From Bacteroidota bacterium (lineage in GTDB: Bacteria; Bacteroidota; Bacteroidia; CAILMK01; JAAYUY01), in the NCBI GenBank assembly GCA_016776505.1, contig JADHTG010000011.1, positions 1 through 64,000 of the forward strand: a stretch of DNA of 64,000 bases. Reading direction: 5' to 3'. A program made the position numbers and the translations under genes. A model generated the notes under the pieces. The model had not been told where the DNA came from. It ran no database searches and was given only the letters and a program-made list of their open reading frames with translations. Every line of letters begins with the position of its first letter. The stretch's first letter is position 1. Shown in pieces: positions 8,171 to 15,987 of the stretch.

Positions 8171-9040
8171 ATGAAAAAAACAATCACAATTTTATTGATC
8201 CTGTTTGCTTTTACATCTATTCAGGCACAACAGGATGAACCCGTTAAGAATTGGACCAAAGGAGGTTCAGGTTCTTTGATGATCAACCAATTGACACTCA
8301 CCAATTGGGCAGCAGGTGGAGAGAATTCCATATCTGTAAATGGGATGTTTAACCTCTTTGCAAACTATAAAAAAGACAAGACAACCTGGGATAATACCCT
8401 GGATCTGGCATATGGCATTATCAAACAGGGGGATGCGGATATGCGTAAAGCAGACGACCGGATCGAATTGTCCTCAAAGTATGGTCGGCATGCTTTTGAA
8501 AACTGGTATTACAGCGGTTTATTAAGTTTCAAATCTCAAATGAACGATGGTTTCAAATACCCAAATGATTCTGTCCGCATATCTGCTTTTCTGGCACCTG
8601 CCTACTTAACTGCTTCACTGGGTATGGATTTTAAACCCAATGCAAATTTCAGCATGTTTATATCTCCTTTAACAGGAAAAACAACCTTTGTCATGGCCCA
8701 GGAATTAGCAGATGCTGGAGCATTTGGTGTAGGCCCTGGAGAAAATATTCGTTTTGAATTTGGAGGATTTGCCAAGTTTATGTACAAAAAAGACCTGGGA
8801 AAAAATGTTAATTTCCTGACTAAATTAGACCTGTTCTCCAATTATTTAGAAAATCCATCCTGGATAGACGTGAACTGGGAAGTGCTGATTGCCATGAAAA
8901 TCAACAAATACATTTCTGCCAGCATCAACAGCTTGCTGATTTATGATAAGGATATCATGATAGCCGATGAAACTGGAGTTGAAAAAGACCGGGTGCAGTT
9001 CAAAGAATTAGTGGGAGTAGGATTCTCCTATAAGTTTTAA
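8171..9040 (+). CDS. DUF3078 outer-membrane protein
   Basis: This 289-residue protein has a signal peptide ending near residue 19 (SIQAQ). The mature part matches DUF3078: W-containing NWTKGGSGSL, then LTNWAAGGENS, then DNTLDLAYG, followed by amphipathic strands up to a terminal phenylalanine (FSYKF). This is the pattern of a Bacteroidota outer-membrane beta-barrel of about 12 strands. The function of the family is unknown. It is transcribed alone and ends in a strong hairpin terminator at 9056-9090. Confidence 0.85.
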   Translation: MKKTITILLILFAFTSIQAQQDEPVKNWTKGGSGSLMINQLTLTNWAAGGENSISVNGMFNLFANYKKDKTTWDNTLDLAYGIIKQGDADMRKADDRIELSSKYGRHAFENWYYSGLLSFKSQMNDGFKYPNDSVRISAFLAPAYLTASLGMDFKPNANFSMFISPLTGKTTFVMAQELADAGAFGVGPGENIRFEFGGFAKFMYKKDLGKNVNFLTKLDLFSNYLENPSWIDVNWEVLIAMKINKYISASINSLLIYDKDIMIADETGVEKDRVQFKELVGVGFSYKF

Positions 9041-9055
9041 GAATTCAGAATTTAT

Positions 9056-9090
9056 AAAAAAAGCTTCAGCTGATAACTGAAGCTTTTTTT
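9056..9090. terminator. Bidirectional hairpin terminator
   Basis: A perfect 14-bp stem (AAAAAAAGCTTCAG paired with CTGAAGCTTTTTTT) encloses a 7-base loop. It has T-runs on both strands and lies between the convergent DUF3078 and thioredoxin-fold genes. Confidence 0.9.
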
Positions 9091-9121
9091 AAAATATTTT
9101 GATTCGTGAACGAATCCTGTA

Positions 9122-9727
9122 CTACTTCTTCCTTGTTTTTATTGAACAACCTATTGCTTTCGTAACGGCCGGATCCGGATTTTTATTCTCCTGCAAAGCT
9201 TCAATAGCATTCTCCAAATACTTTTCTGTTACCTTATCCGCATCTGAATAATTGTTATCAATTGCACCTATATAGGCCACATGGAAGTCGTTTCCACTTT
9301 TCTTCAGCAAATAGACATGTGGAGTTTTTTTTGCTCCATAGACAGGATATACTTTTTGTTTGGCATCGAACAAGTAAGGAAATGTAAATCCTTTTTCTCT
9401 TGCTCTTTCTTTCATTTTATCATAGCTATCTGCAGCTACTACTTTCGGATCATTCGGATTAATGGCGATCACCGGGTAACCCTGGCTTTTGTATTTCTTA
9501 TCCAGGTCGATAATCCTTTGCTCATATTTTTTTGCATAAGGACAGTGATTGCAGGTGAAAATGACAATAATTCCTTTGGCTTCCGGATAATCACTCATTG
9601 ACACATGATTCCCATCAATATTCAGGAGTTTAAAATCTTCAGCACGATCACCAATGGAGTATCCCTGTGACTGAACATTTGAAAATATAGCGAGTAGAAA
9701 TATTGATAATATTAAAGTTTTCATCAT
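9122..9727 (-). CDS. Thioredoxin-fold protein, peroxiredoxin-like (CNHC)
   Basis: This 201-residue exported protein has a signal peptide at residues 1-20. An AhpC/TSA-type thioredoxin fold follows with the redox pair C59-N-H-C62 followed by PYAKKYE, a hallmark of a branch of thioredoxin-like proteins that contains thiol-disulfide reductases and peroxiredoxin relatives. The cis-proline segment KKTPHVYLL follows near residue 135. A C-terminal CSIKTRKK tail carries a third cysteine. It begins two bases after the stop of the upstream TlpA-like gene, so the two are almost certainly co-transcribed and may form a periplasmic redox pair. Confidence 0.85.
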   Translation of the reverse strand: MMKTLILSIFLLAIFSNVQSQGYSIGDRAEDFKLLNIDGNHVSMSDYPEAKGIIVIFTCNHCPYAKKYEQRIIDLDKKYKSQGYPVIAINPNDPKVVAADSYDKMKERAREKGFTFPYLFDAKQKVYPVYGAKKTPHVYLLKKSGNDFHVAYIGAIDNNYSDADKVTEKYLENAIEALQENKNPDPAVTKAIGCSIKTRKK

Positions 9728-9729
9728 TT

Positions 9730-10209
9730 TTAAAGTTTAGATTTTACCATTTTAAGAAGTTGTTTATAATCCAATGATCCTTCATGAAAACTGCTATTCT
9801 TCCCTTTGTAAACGAGGGTTGCCGGGATAGCCCCTGTCCACTTTAAATTGACCTGGTTTATCCAGGAATTAAAATCCGGATCATCCAGTAATATGACCTC
9901 TGATTTTAAACCTTTTTTTGAAATAAAGGATTTTAATTTGGTCTCCACTAATTCGATTTCATCCAAGCTGACTAAAATCACTTTTACTCCATTTTGCCTG
10001 TATTCTGCATTTAATTTTTCGAAAGCGGGGAGTTCCTCCACACAAGGTTTGCACCAGGTTGCCCAGAAATTAATGACATACACCTGTCCATCATCTTTAT
10101 GCAAATAGGATTTGAACTGATCAAAATTGAGTATTTTGATTTCCAGTTTGGGTGAGGCAGAAAAGCTGAATAAAAATAAAATAATAAGCAGTTTATAATA
10201 AATTTTCAT
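9730..10209 (-). CDS. TlpA/ResA-like thiol-disulfide oxidoreductase
   Basis: This is a 159-residue protein counted from the ATG at 10209; a start at 10236 is possible but would precede the signal peptide with nine polar residues. After an N-terminal membrane or signal segment (residues 6-18) comes a thioredoxin fold with FWATWCKPC, the redox cysteines being C53 and C56, then the helix EELPAFEKLN. The cis-proline loop is GAIPATLVY. Members of this family reduce or shuffle periplasmic disulfides, for example during cytochrome c maturation. It forms a two-gene unit with the adjacent CNHC protein. Confidence 0.85.
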   Translation of the reverse strand: MKIYYKLLIILFLFSFSASPKLEIKILNFDQFKSYLHKDDGQVYVINFWATWCKPCVEELPAFEKLNAEYRQNGVKVILVSLDEIELVETKLKSFISKKGLKSEVILLDDPDFNSWINQVNLKWTGAIPATLVYKGKNSSFHEGSLDYKQLLKMVKSKL

Positions 10210-10356
10210 CAAGGGGATTTTAAACTGGACTTGCATTTTACAAGATTGATGCCAGCAAAAGTCTCATATTAATAAAAGAATTCATTTATTTTGCTGGTAA
10301 ATGCATGATTCTGATCTCACAGGGCTGTAAACCAGACATTAACAATTGTTTTTTTG

Positions 10357-10364
10357 TAACTTTG
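10357..10364 (+). promoter_or_regulatory. Bacteroidota-type -7 element (TAACTTTG)
   Basis: TAACTTTG fits TAnnTTTG and lies 46 bases before the purB start at 10411. No clear -33 TTG is visible at the expected spacing. Confidence 0.5.
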
Positions 10365-10410
10365 CATTCCTAAAATTTTAGGCTTGGAATCTACTAATTG
10401 AAATAAATCC

Positions 10411-11787
10411 ATGAAAAGTTATAATCTTCAGGCAATCTCCCCTATCGATGGACGCTATGCAAGCAAGGTAAGCGAACTTTCCACCTATTTCTCAGAGTAT
10501 GCCCTGATCAAATACCGGGTGTTCATTGAGATCGAATATTTCATTTCATTGTGTAATTTTTTGGATGAATTAGAAGAATTTGACAAGAAGGATTTCGCAA
10601 AAATCCGTAATATTCACCAAAACTTTACGATAGATGATGCCATCCATGTCAAGGAAATAGAAGCACTTAAAAATCATGACGTAAAAGCAATTGAGTATTT
10701 TCTGAAAGAAAAATTTGAAGAAAATGGCTGGGGTAAATTCAAAGAATTCATCCATTTTGGCTTAACCTCCCAGGATATTAATAATACAGCAATTCCCTTG
10801 ATGTTGATGGATGCCTTATTTCATGTCTACCTACCTGAGCTAACCAACCTGGCTAACCACTTACAGGACATGGCGATTGACTGGCAGCACATCCCTATGC
10901 TATCCAGGACTCATGGTCAGCCTGCCAGTCCGACCTTGATGGGGAAAGAAATAAAAATATTTGTAGAACGAATTCAGGAACAACTTAAATTGCTTTCCCA
11001 TATTCCCATTCAGGGTAAATTTGGTGGTGCTACCGGAAATTTCAATGCCCATTATGCAGCCTATCCCGAATCAGACTGGATCGCTTTTGCCAATATGTTT
11101 CTTGAAAGAATTGGATTGGAACGCCAACAATTTACTTCTCAAATAGAGCATTATGATAACCTGGCAGCCATGTTCGACATCATGAAGCGGATTAACACTA
11201 TTTTATTGGATTTCTCAAAAGACATGTGGACCTATATTTCTATGGATTATTTCACTCAAACTATCCAAGAAGGAGAAGTGGGATCTTCTGCCATGCCCCA
11301 TAAAGTGAATCCCATTGATTTTGAAAATGCAGAAGGAAACCTCGGAATAGCCAATGCGCTGTTTGAACATTTAAGTGCCAAACTGCCTGTTTCCAGGTTG
11401 CAGCGTGACCTGACGGACTCCACCGTTACGAGGATAATTGGAACGCCCATAGCTCACTCCATCCTGTCATTAAAATCGCTGGCAACAGGACTCAGTAAAT
11501 TAACTCTGAACAAAGACAAACTCTATGAAGACCTGGAAGATAACTGGGTAGTGGTGGCAGAGGCCATTCAGACTGTGCTGCGAAAAATATCCTATCCCGA
11601 ACCCTATGAAGCATTAAAGGAATTAACACGAAAAAATAAGAAAATAGGAAAAGCTGAATTACACGATTTTATTGACAAACTGGATATTAAAGAAGAAATT
11701 AAGACTTATTTAAAGCACATTAGTCCGCATAATTATACGGGGAAATCACCTGATTATTCAAAATTAATTCTTCCAGAAAAGGAGTAA
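10411..11787 (+). CDS. purB: Adenylosuccinate lyase
   Basis: This 458-residue cytoplasmic enzyme of purine synthesis cleaves SAICAR to AICAR and adenylosuccinate to AMP, releasing fumarate in both steps. The N-terminus LQAISPIDGRYASKV is typical of the longer bacterial and eukaryotic PurB group. The fumarase/aspartase superfamily signature SSAMPHKVNP lies near residues 292-301, with the upstream TSQDIN and RTHGQPASPT active-site blocks. Length matches the family. It is monocistronic, with a -7 element upstream. The last 68 bases overlap the 3' end of the convergent SGNH-like gene. Confidence 0.97.
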   Translation: MKSYNLQAISPIDGRYASKVSELSTYFSEYALIKYRVFIEIEYFISLCNFLDELEEFDKKDFAKIRNIHQNFTIDDAIHVKEIEALKNHDVKAIEYFLKEKFEENGWGKFKEFIHFGLTSQDINNTAIPLMLMDALFHVYLPELTNLANHLQDMAIDWQHIPMLSRTHGQPASPTLMGKEIKIFVERIQEQLKLLSHIPIQGKFGGATGNFNAHYAAYPESDWIAFANMFLERIGLERQQFTSQIEHYDNLAAMFDIMKRINTILLDFSKDMWTYISMDYFTQTIQEGEVGSSAMPHKVNPIDFENAEGNLGIANALFEHLSAKLPVSRLQRDLTDSTVTRIIGTPIAHSILSLKSLATGLSKLTLNKDKLYEDLEDNWVVVAEAIQTVLRKISYPEPYEALKELTRKNKKIGKAELHDFIDKLDIKEEIKTYLKHISPHNYTGKSPDYSKLILPEKE

Positions 11788-12727
11788 ACTCGGCAGCACC
11801 TTTCTCGTTGAGATGATCTGAATTGTAGAATACCTCTTTTCTTTGTATGAAATGATCCATCGCATTTATATATGACACTTCAGGATAATGCATCCGTATG
11901 ATATTTATCAAAGACAAGAAATGCGATTGCATTTCCTCGGGAAAGGAATTCTTATAAGCTGAACTCACCGGTGCTGACAGCAGGAAAATCCTGATATTTC
12001 TGCGATATGCTAAACCTATTACTTCACTTAGATAACGGATGTTTTCGTTTTCAATGGAGGAATTATAAAGTGAGATTCCCCGGGCAGAGGTGATCATTGC
12101 ATCTTTGATCAATTCAGATTCACTCATAAAACTCCAGGTGGCTCGGTAACCACTTCCCATTAGCACAGGCTCCATCCTGTGTACATCGGGAAGGAGGTAA
12201 GCATCTGAATACGAATGCTTGTTTTTTGCTGGAAATCCATTGAACACATAACGAATGAACTTAAGCCGGTTTATCCAAAAAATGGAATGATTCAAAAGAT
12301 AAAGGTATGAAATTCCATTTCGTGGCCTGATGTTCAATTCTTTGTTATAATCCCTTACATAATACATGGAGTTTTTACTCTCGTCATAACCGAAGGAAAG
12401 GAAATCGACTCCAATGATCAGGTATTTTAATTGTGGCATTTCTTCTATATAGTGCTTATACAGTTGATTGTCGTAATAAAGGTCTTGTGCACTATATGCC
12501 AGGTTGAATGCTTTTTTATTAAAAAAAGATGGATTCAATCCTTTTTCAAGATGGGAATTTCCTATGGCAAGGATTTCAATGGAGTCTTTCACTTTCTCCA
12601 ATGAACTGAATTTGAGATGAAGATCGGTTTCTGTCAAAAAAACCTTCCTGCTCCATATTTCTAAACTGCTATAAAACAGGATGATAAAACCGAAAAAGAT
12701 CAATATGCGTTTGAAAAATAATTTCAT
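11720..12727 (-). CDS. SGNH-like partner of MBOAT acyltransferase (cassette 1)
   Basis: This 335-residue protein has one N-terminal membrane anchor (residues 8-22) and a periplasmic domain resembling the DltD/AlgJ-like SGNH proteins that work with MBOAT acyltransferases. The nucleophile block is AIGNSHLEKG with S58. The C-terminal His block is YNSDHLNEKG with H305, where the residue three before His is Asn instead of the Asp usually seen in DxxH. Its ATG overlaps the stop of the upstream MBOAT gene by one base (TAATG), indicating coupled translation. It probably completes acyl transfer to an envelope polymer. Its 3' end overlaps purB by 68 bases. Confidence 0.75.
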   Translation of the reverse strand: MKLFFKRILIFFGFIILFYSSLEIWSRKVFLTETDLHLKFSSLEKVKDSIEILAIGNSHLEKGLNPSFFNKKAFNLAYSAQDLYYDNQLYKHYIEEMPQLKYLIIGVDFLSFGYDESKNSMYYVRDYNKELNIRPRNGISYLYLLNHSIFWINRLKFIRYVFNGFPAKNKHSYSDAYLLPDVHRMEPVLMGSGYRATWSFMSESELIKDAMITSARGISLYNSSIENENIRYLSEVIGLAYRRNIRIFLLSAPVSSAYKNSFPEEMQSHFLSLINIIRMHYPEVSYINAMDHFIQRKEVFYNSDHLNEKGAAEFTPFLEELILNNQVISPYNYAD

Positions 12728-14208
12728 TAAAACTGAAAATAAATAAATTCAACATCACCAAAATACCCCATAAAAATGATAAGAGTTAGCAGCAAATAGT
12801 AAAAAGACCAGCGAATAAATCGTGGACGATTGAGAAATAATTCTTCAAAGGGCTTGTTTTTCATGAACAATTCAACAATAAATAGCAAAAGCAGTGAGAA
12901 TAAGCCACCCAGAACATAAAAGCCTTTGTCGAGTAGGGGATAGATATTATATTCCCAGTGGGAAAATATTTTACTTACTATGTGAAATGCTTCTGACACG
13001 GATCCGGCCCTGAAAAATATCCATGCAAAGGAAACCAGACTAAAGGTGAACAGGATGGAAAGGAATTTAATACCGTAAGACTTTTTTGAAATACCGAAGA
13101 ACGACAAGAGTTTTTTGCGATGTTTTTTTGTAAAAAATTCAAGCAATAGATAAAGGGCATGAATTAAACCCCATAATACAAATGTCCATTGCGCACCATG
13201 CCATAAACCTGTCAGTGCAAAAGTGAGTAGAATGGCTGAAATATAAATGATGGAATTCGACTTCAGCAATCCATATTTGTCTTTTTTAAGTTTTTTTGAA
13301 AATGTCCATGCAAGGGGAAGAAATAAATAATCCCTTAACCAGGTGGATAAGGAAATATGCCATCGTTTCCAGAAATCAGAAACTGAAGTGGAGAAAAAAG
13401 GAGTTCTGAAGTTCAGCATAAGCCTCACTCCCATTATCCTGGCTGTTCCGATGGCGATATCAGAATATCCTGCAAAATCACAATAAATTTGAAATCCAAA
13501 AAGTATACTGGCTATGGCAAAGGATAAACCTCCGTATAAATCCGGATGATCATAAATCTCATTCACCAGGATTCCCAGGTTATCTGCCACTACCACTTTT
13601 TTAAAGAATCCCCATAAAATCAATTTCAAACCAGAGCTTACCCGATTGTATTCAAATTGGGCATCCAGGGATTTTATTTGAGGGAGTAAGTTTTTGGATC
13701 GCTCAATAGGGCCTGCCACCAATTGCGGAAAAAATGATACAAAGAGTGCGAAATGTCCGAAATGCGCTTCAGCCTTTTGCCTTCCATGGTAAACTTCAAA
13801 GGAATAGCCCAATGCCTGGAAGGTGTAAAATGAGATCCCAACAGGAAGCAAAATAGACAGGGTGGGTGAATTTAAATGCAAGCCCAGGATACTGAATAAT
13901 CCTATCACTGAATCGCTGAAGAGATTAAAATATTTGAAAAAGAACAAAAGCCCGAGATTGACAAGTACAGAGATCCATAAATACTTTTTACGTTTCTTCT
14001 TTTCATGAATCCCGGCCATTAGCAAGGCCGTTAAATACACAGTGGATGTGCTGAGAAACAGCAATAAAGCATAAGAGGGCATCCAAAACATGTAAAATAC
14101 ATAGGAAGCAACAAGAAGCAAGAGCCACCTGCTTCGCTGTGGTAATGTAAAAAACAAGAAATTAATCCCCAGGAAAAAAACGAGAAAATGGAAGGAATTA
14201 AACAGCAT
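12727..14208 (-). CDS. MBOAT family O-acyltransferase (cassette 1)
   Basis: This 493-residue polytopic inner-membrane protein has about 11-12 helices. It shows the bacterial AlgI/DltB-type MBOAT landmarks: LLPVGISFYTFQALGY, FFPQLVAGPIERS, SDFWKRWHISLSTWLRDYL, and the catalytic histidine H337 in TGLWHGAQWTF. Such proteins move an acyl group (usually acetyl) across the membrane for O-acylation of an extracellular or periplasmic glycan. The SGNH-like protein directly downstream is the expected partner. Which polymer is modified is not shown by the context; rfbD and a phosphohexomutase lie 2-4 kb upstream on the same strand. Confidence 0.92.
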   Translation of the reverse strand: MLFNSFHFLVFFLGINFLFFTLPQRSRWLLLLVASYVFYMFWMPSYALLLFLSTSTVYLTALLMAGIHEKKKRKKYLWISVLVNLGLLFFFKYFNLFSDSVIGLFSILGLHLNSPTLSILLPVGISFYTFQALGYSFEVYHGRQKAEAHFGHFALFVSFFPQLVAGPIERSKNLLPQIKSLDAQFEYNRVSSGLKLILWGFFKKVVVADNLGILVNEIYDHPDLYGGLSFAIASILFGFQIYCDFAGYSDIAIGTARIMGVRLMLNFRTPFFSTSVSDFWKRWHISLSTWLRDYLFLPLAWTFSKKLKKDKYGLLKSNSIIYISAILLTFALTGLWHGAQWTFVLWGLIHALYLLLEFFTKKHRKKLLSFFGISKKSYGIKFLSILFTFSLVSFAWIFFRAGSVSEAFHIVSKIFSHWEYNIYPLLDKGFYVLGGLFSLLLLFIVELFMKNKPFEELFLNRPRFIRWSFYYLLLTLIIFMGYFGDVEFIYFQF

Positions 14209-14291
14209 AGATTCTTACAAGAACATCAAAGAAATTGAACATGGATTTAATTCGTTCAATCCGGTAAATACAAGTGGAGAGGGTTTTAAAA

Positions 14292-15674
14292 TTATTTTTT
14301 ATCCAGTTTCTTGTCTGCCGCCTGGATTGCTTCAACCGGAATAGGAATCGGCAAGTCTGCTTTCAGCCTGCTTTCAACTGTTTTTAAAATTTTAGGATCA
14401 TTTAAATATTCTTTGACCTTGGAAATTGAATAAGCCGGATCATAAAGGCTGATCACATCCATATCAAGTTGCGGAAGTTCAATATAATTTCCTAATTCCT
14501 CGTAAAGGTTTACCAGATTATCCGCATAGAACTCTGTTGCCGAAAAATTCCCCGTTTTTCCGACCACATAATACAGTAATGGAGTAATGTCCTGTCCATT
14601 CACATAGCTAATCATATTTTCCTGCATAAATACTACTTCCTTATTATCGTTCAAGCGGTAAGCATTGCTTAATGTTTTAATATCATTGTCAAACAATTCA
14701 TCTTTTTCATTTAGTGTATTGTATCCGGAAGATATGATTTCAATCTTATCAGATTTTCGCATAGCGGTAATATAAATCAAATGATATCTGGCATCCACCT
14801 CTTTATTTACCTGGTCCATGAACTTCCTGTATACATACTTTTTGTCTATCTCTGAACAGGAATTAAATAGCGGTAAAAATTCTTGTTTGCCAATTTTAGC
14901 CTCCAGAACCTGGCTGTTTGTAACAGACCATGTGAGGAATCTGAATTGCTTGTCTCCGAATAATTGAGTTCTGGAACTATAGCCCGGGAAAGTGACCTGA
15001 TTAAATATTTCTTCTGTTTCTTCAGGTATTTTCCGACGGAGTTTACCCTTTTCGCTCATGAAAGGGGCGGTTGCATCTTTCAATAAAAAGTCACCGACCT
15101 CATTACTACTTGAAATAGGATCATTCAGGGCAATCTTATTGGCAGGATCAAGTAAAAAAACATCCGTATATGTTTCAGCCTGAACATTATAAAACAAAAA
15201 CATCCCTATCATTTGAGTATTTTTAACAGCTACACCCTCTCCTAAGTCATCTGTTTTTTTAAGCTCCTTGACAATATTAATATATGATTTATTAGGCATG
15301 TATAATTCAATTTTATCGAAGGTGATCGTTAAACGAGCCTCCAGCTCCTTAATAAAAAAACGCTTGACCACGGTTCTGCCACCACCCTCAAACATGCCAT
15401 AAGCGATGAAAACATCCCCTTTGGACAGACCTTTCTGGTTGCTTTGAAGCTTTTTACCTGCAGCCAGTTGTCTTTTATTGGGTTTAACGCTTAATTGATC
15501 GCTTAACTGCACTATCTCATCATCCGTATAGACATTATCCTTTGATGAAATAGAACCCATCCAAACGGTTAATGGCACGACATTGTCATTAATTACTTTA
15601 ATGGAAACATCCTTTGCCTGTGAGAGCGTTAATGATAAGAGAAATACAAATAAGAAAGTAAAATTTTTCATCAT
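14292..15674 (-). CDS. Unrecognised secreted protein, 460 residues
   Basis: I do not recognise this family. A signal peptide (residues 1-20, ending SQA) is followed by a soluble, strand-rich N-terminal third with two alternating hydrophobic stretches (MIGMFLFYNVQAE near 155-170). A charged middle follows, including one cysteine near residue 268, and a C-terminal segment ends in repeated lysines. No lipobox or T9SS domain is present. A periplasmic location is likely. A -7 promoter element precedes it, and the MBOAT gene follows 83 bases downstream on the same strand, so the two could share a transcript. A function cannot be inferred. Confidence 0.65.
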   Translation of the reverse strand: MMKNFTFLFVFLLSLTLSQAKDVSIKVINDNVVPLTVWMGSISSKDNVYTDDEIVQLSDQLSVKPNKRQLAAGKKLQSNQKGLSKGDVFIAYGMFEGGGRTVVKRFFIKELEARLTITFDKIELYMPNKSYINIVKELKKTDDLGEGVAVKNTQMIGMFLFYNVQAETYTDVFLLDPANKIALNDPISSSNEVGDFLLKDATAPFMSEKGKLRRKIPEETEEIFNQVTFPGYSSRTQLFGDKQFRFLTWSVTNSQVLEAKIGKQEFLPLFNSCSEIDKKYVYRKFMDQVNKEVDARYHLIYITAMRKSDKIEIISSGYNTLNEKDELFDNDIKTLSNAYRLNDNKEVVFMQENMISYVNGQDITPLLYYVVGKTGNFSATEFYADNLVNLYEELGNYIELPQLDMDVISLYDPAYSISKVKEYLNDPKILKTVESRLKADLPIPIPVEAIQAADKKLDKK

Positions 15675-15987
15675 TGTGGTTTTTATTATTAATCAAATCT
15701 ACTTCTTTTATTTAGATTCGATCTTGTAAATTTAATGAATATTTATTAAATAAGATCTTGTTTATAGCATATTAATGCTCAAAACACAGCTTTTAGGCAA
15801 TACACATAAAATTAATTTTGAACTATATGTTCAGATTTTCAGCATCAATACTGTGTGAAAAGAAGTAAATAATGTACTTTTTTTGACCTTATGTCCTCTA
15901 AGTGTCTACTTAAAAGAACACTGACAAATAATATTTCAAACTTAGAAAATACCTGTCAGTGTCTTCTGTAAGTGAAAACATGAGAGG
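15675..15987. other. Gene-free AT-rich spacer with a weak hairpin
   Basis: This spacer of about 310 bases lies between two minus-strand genes. It contains the upstream -7 element at 15694-15701 and an inverted repeat ACACTGACA (15918-15926) with TGTCAGTGT (15954-15962), just beyond the end of the phosphohexomutase gene. The hairpin has a 27-base loop and is only a weak terminator candidate. No gene is visible. Confidence 0.5.
15694..15701 (-). promoter_or_regulatory. Bacteroidota-type -7 element, minus strand
   Basis: Plus-strand CAAATCTA reads TAGATTTG on the minus strand, matching TAnnTTTG. It lies 20 bases before the start of the 460-residue secreted protein gene. Confidence 0.45.
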
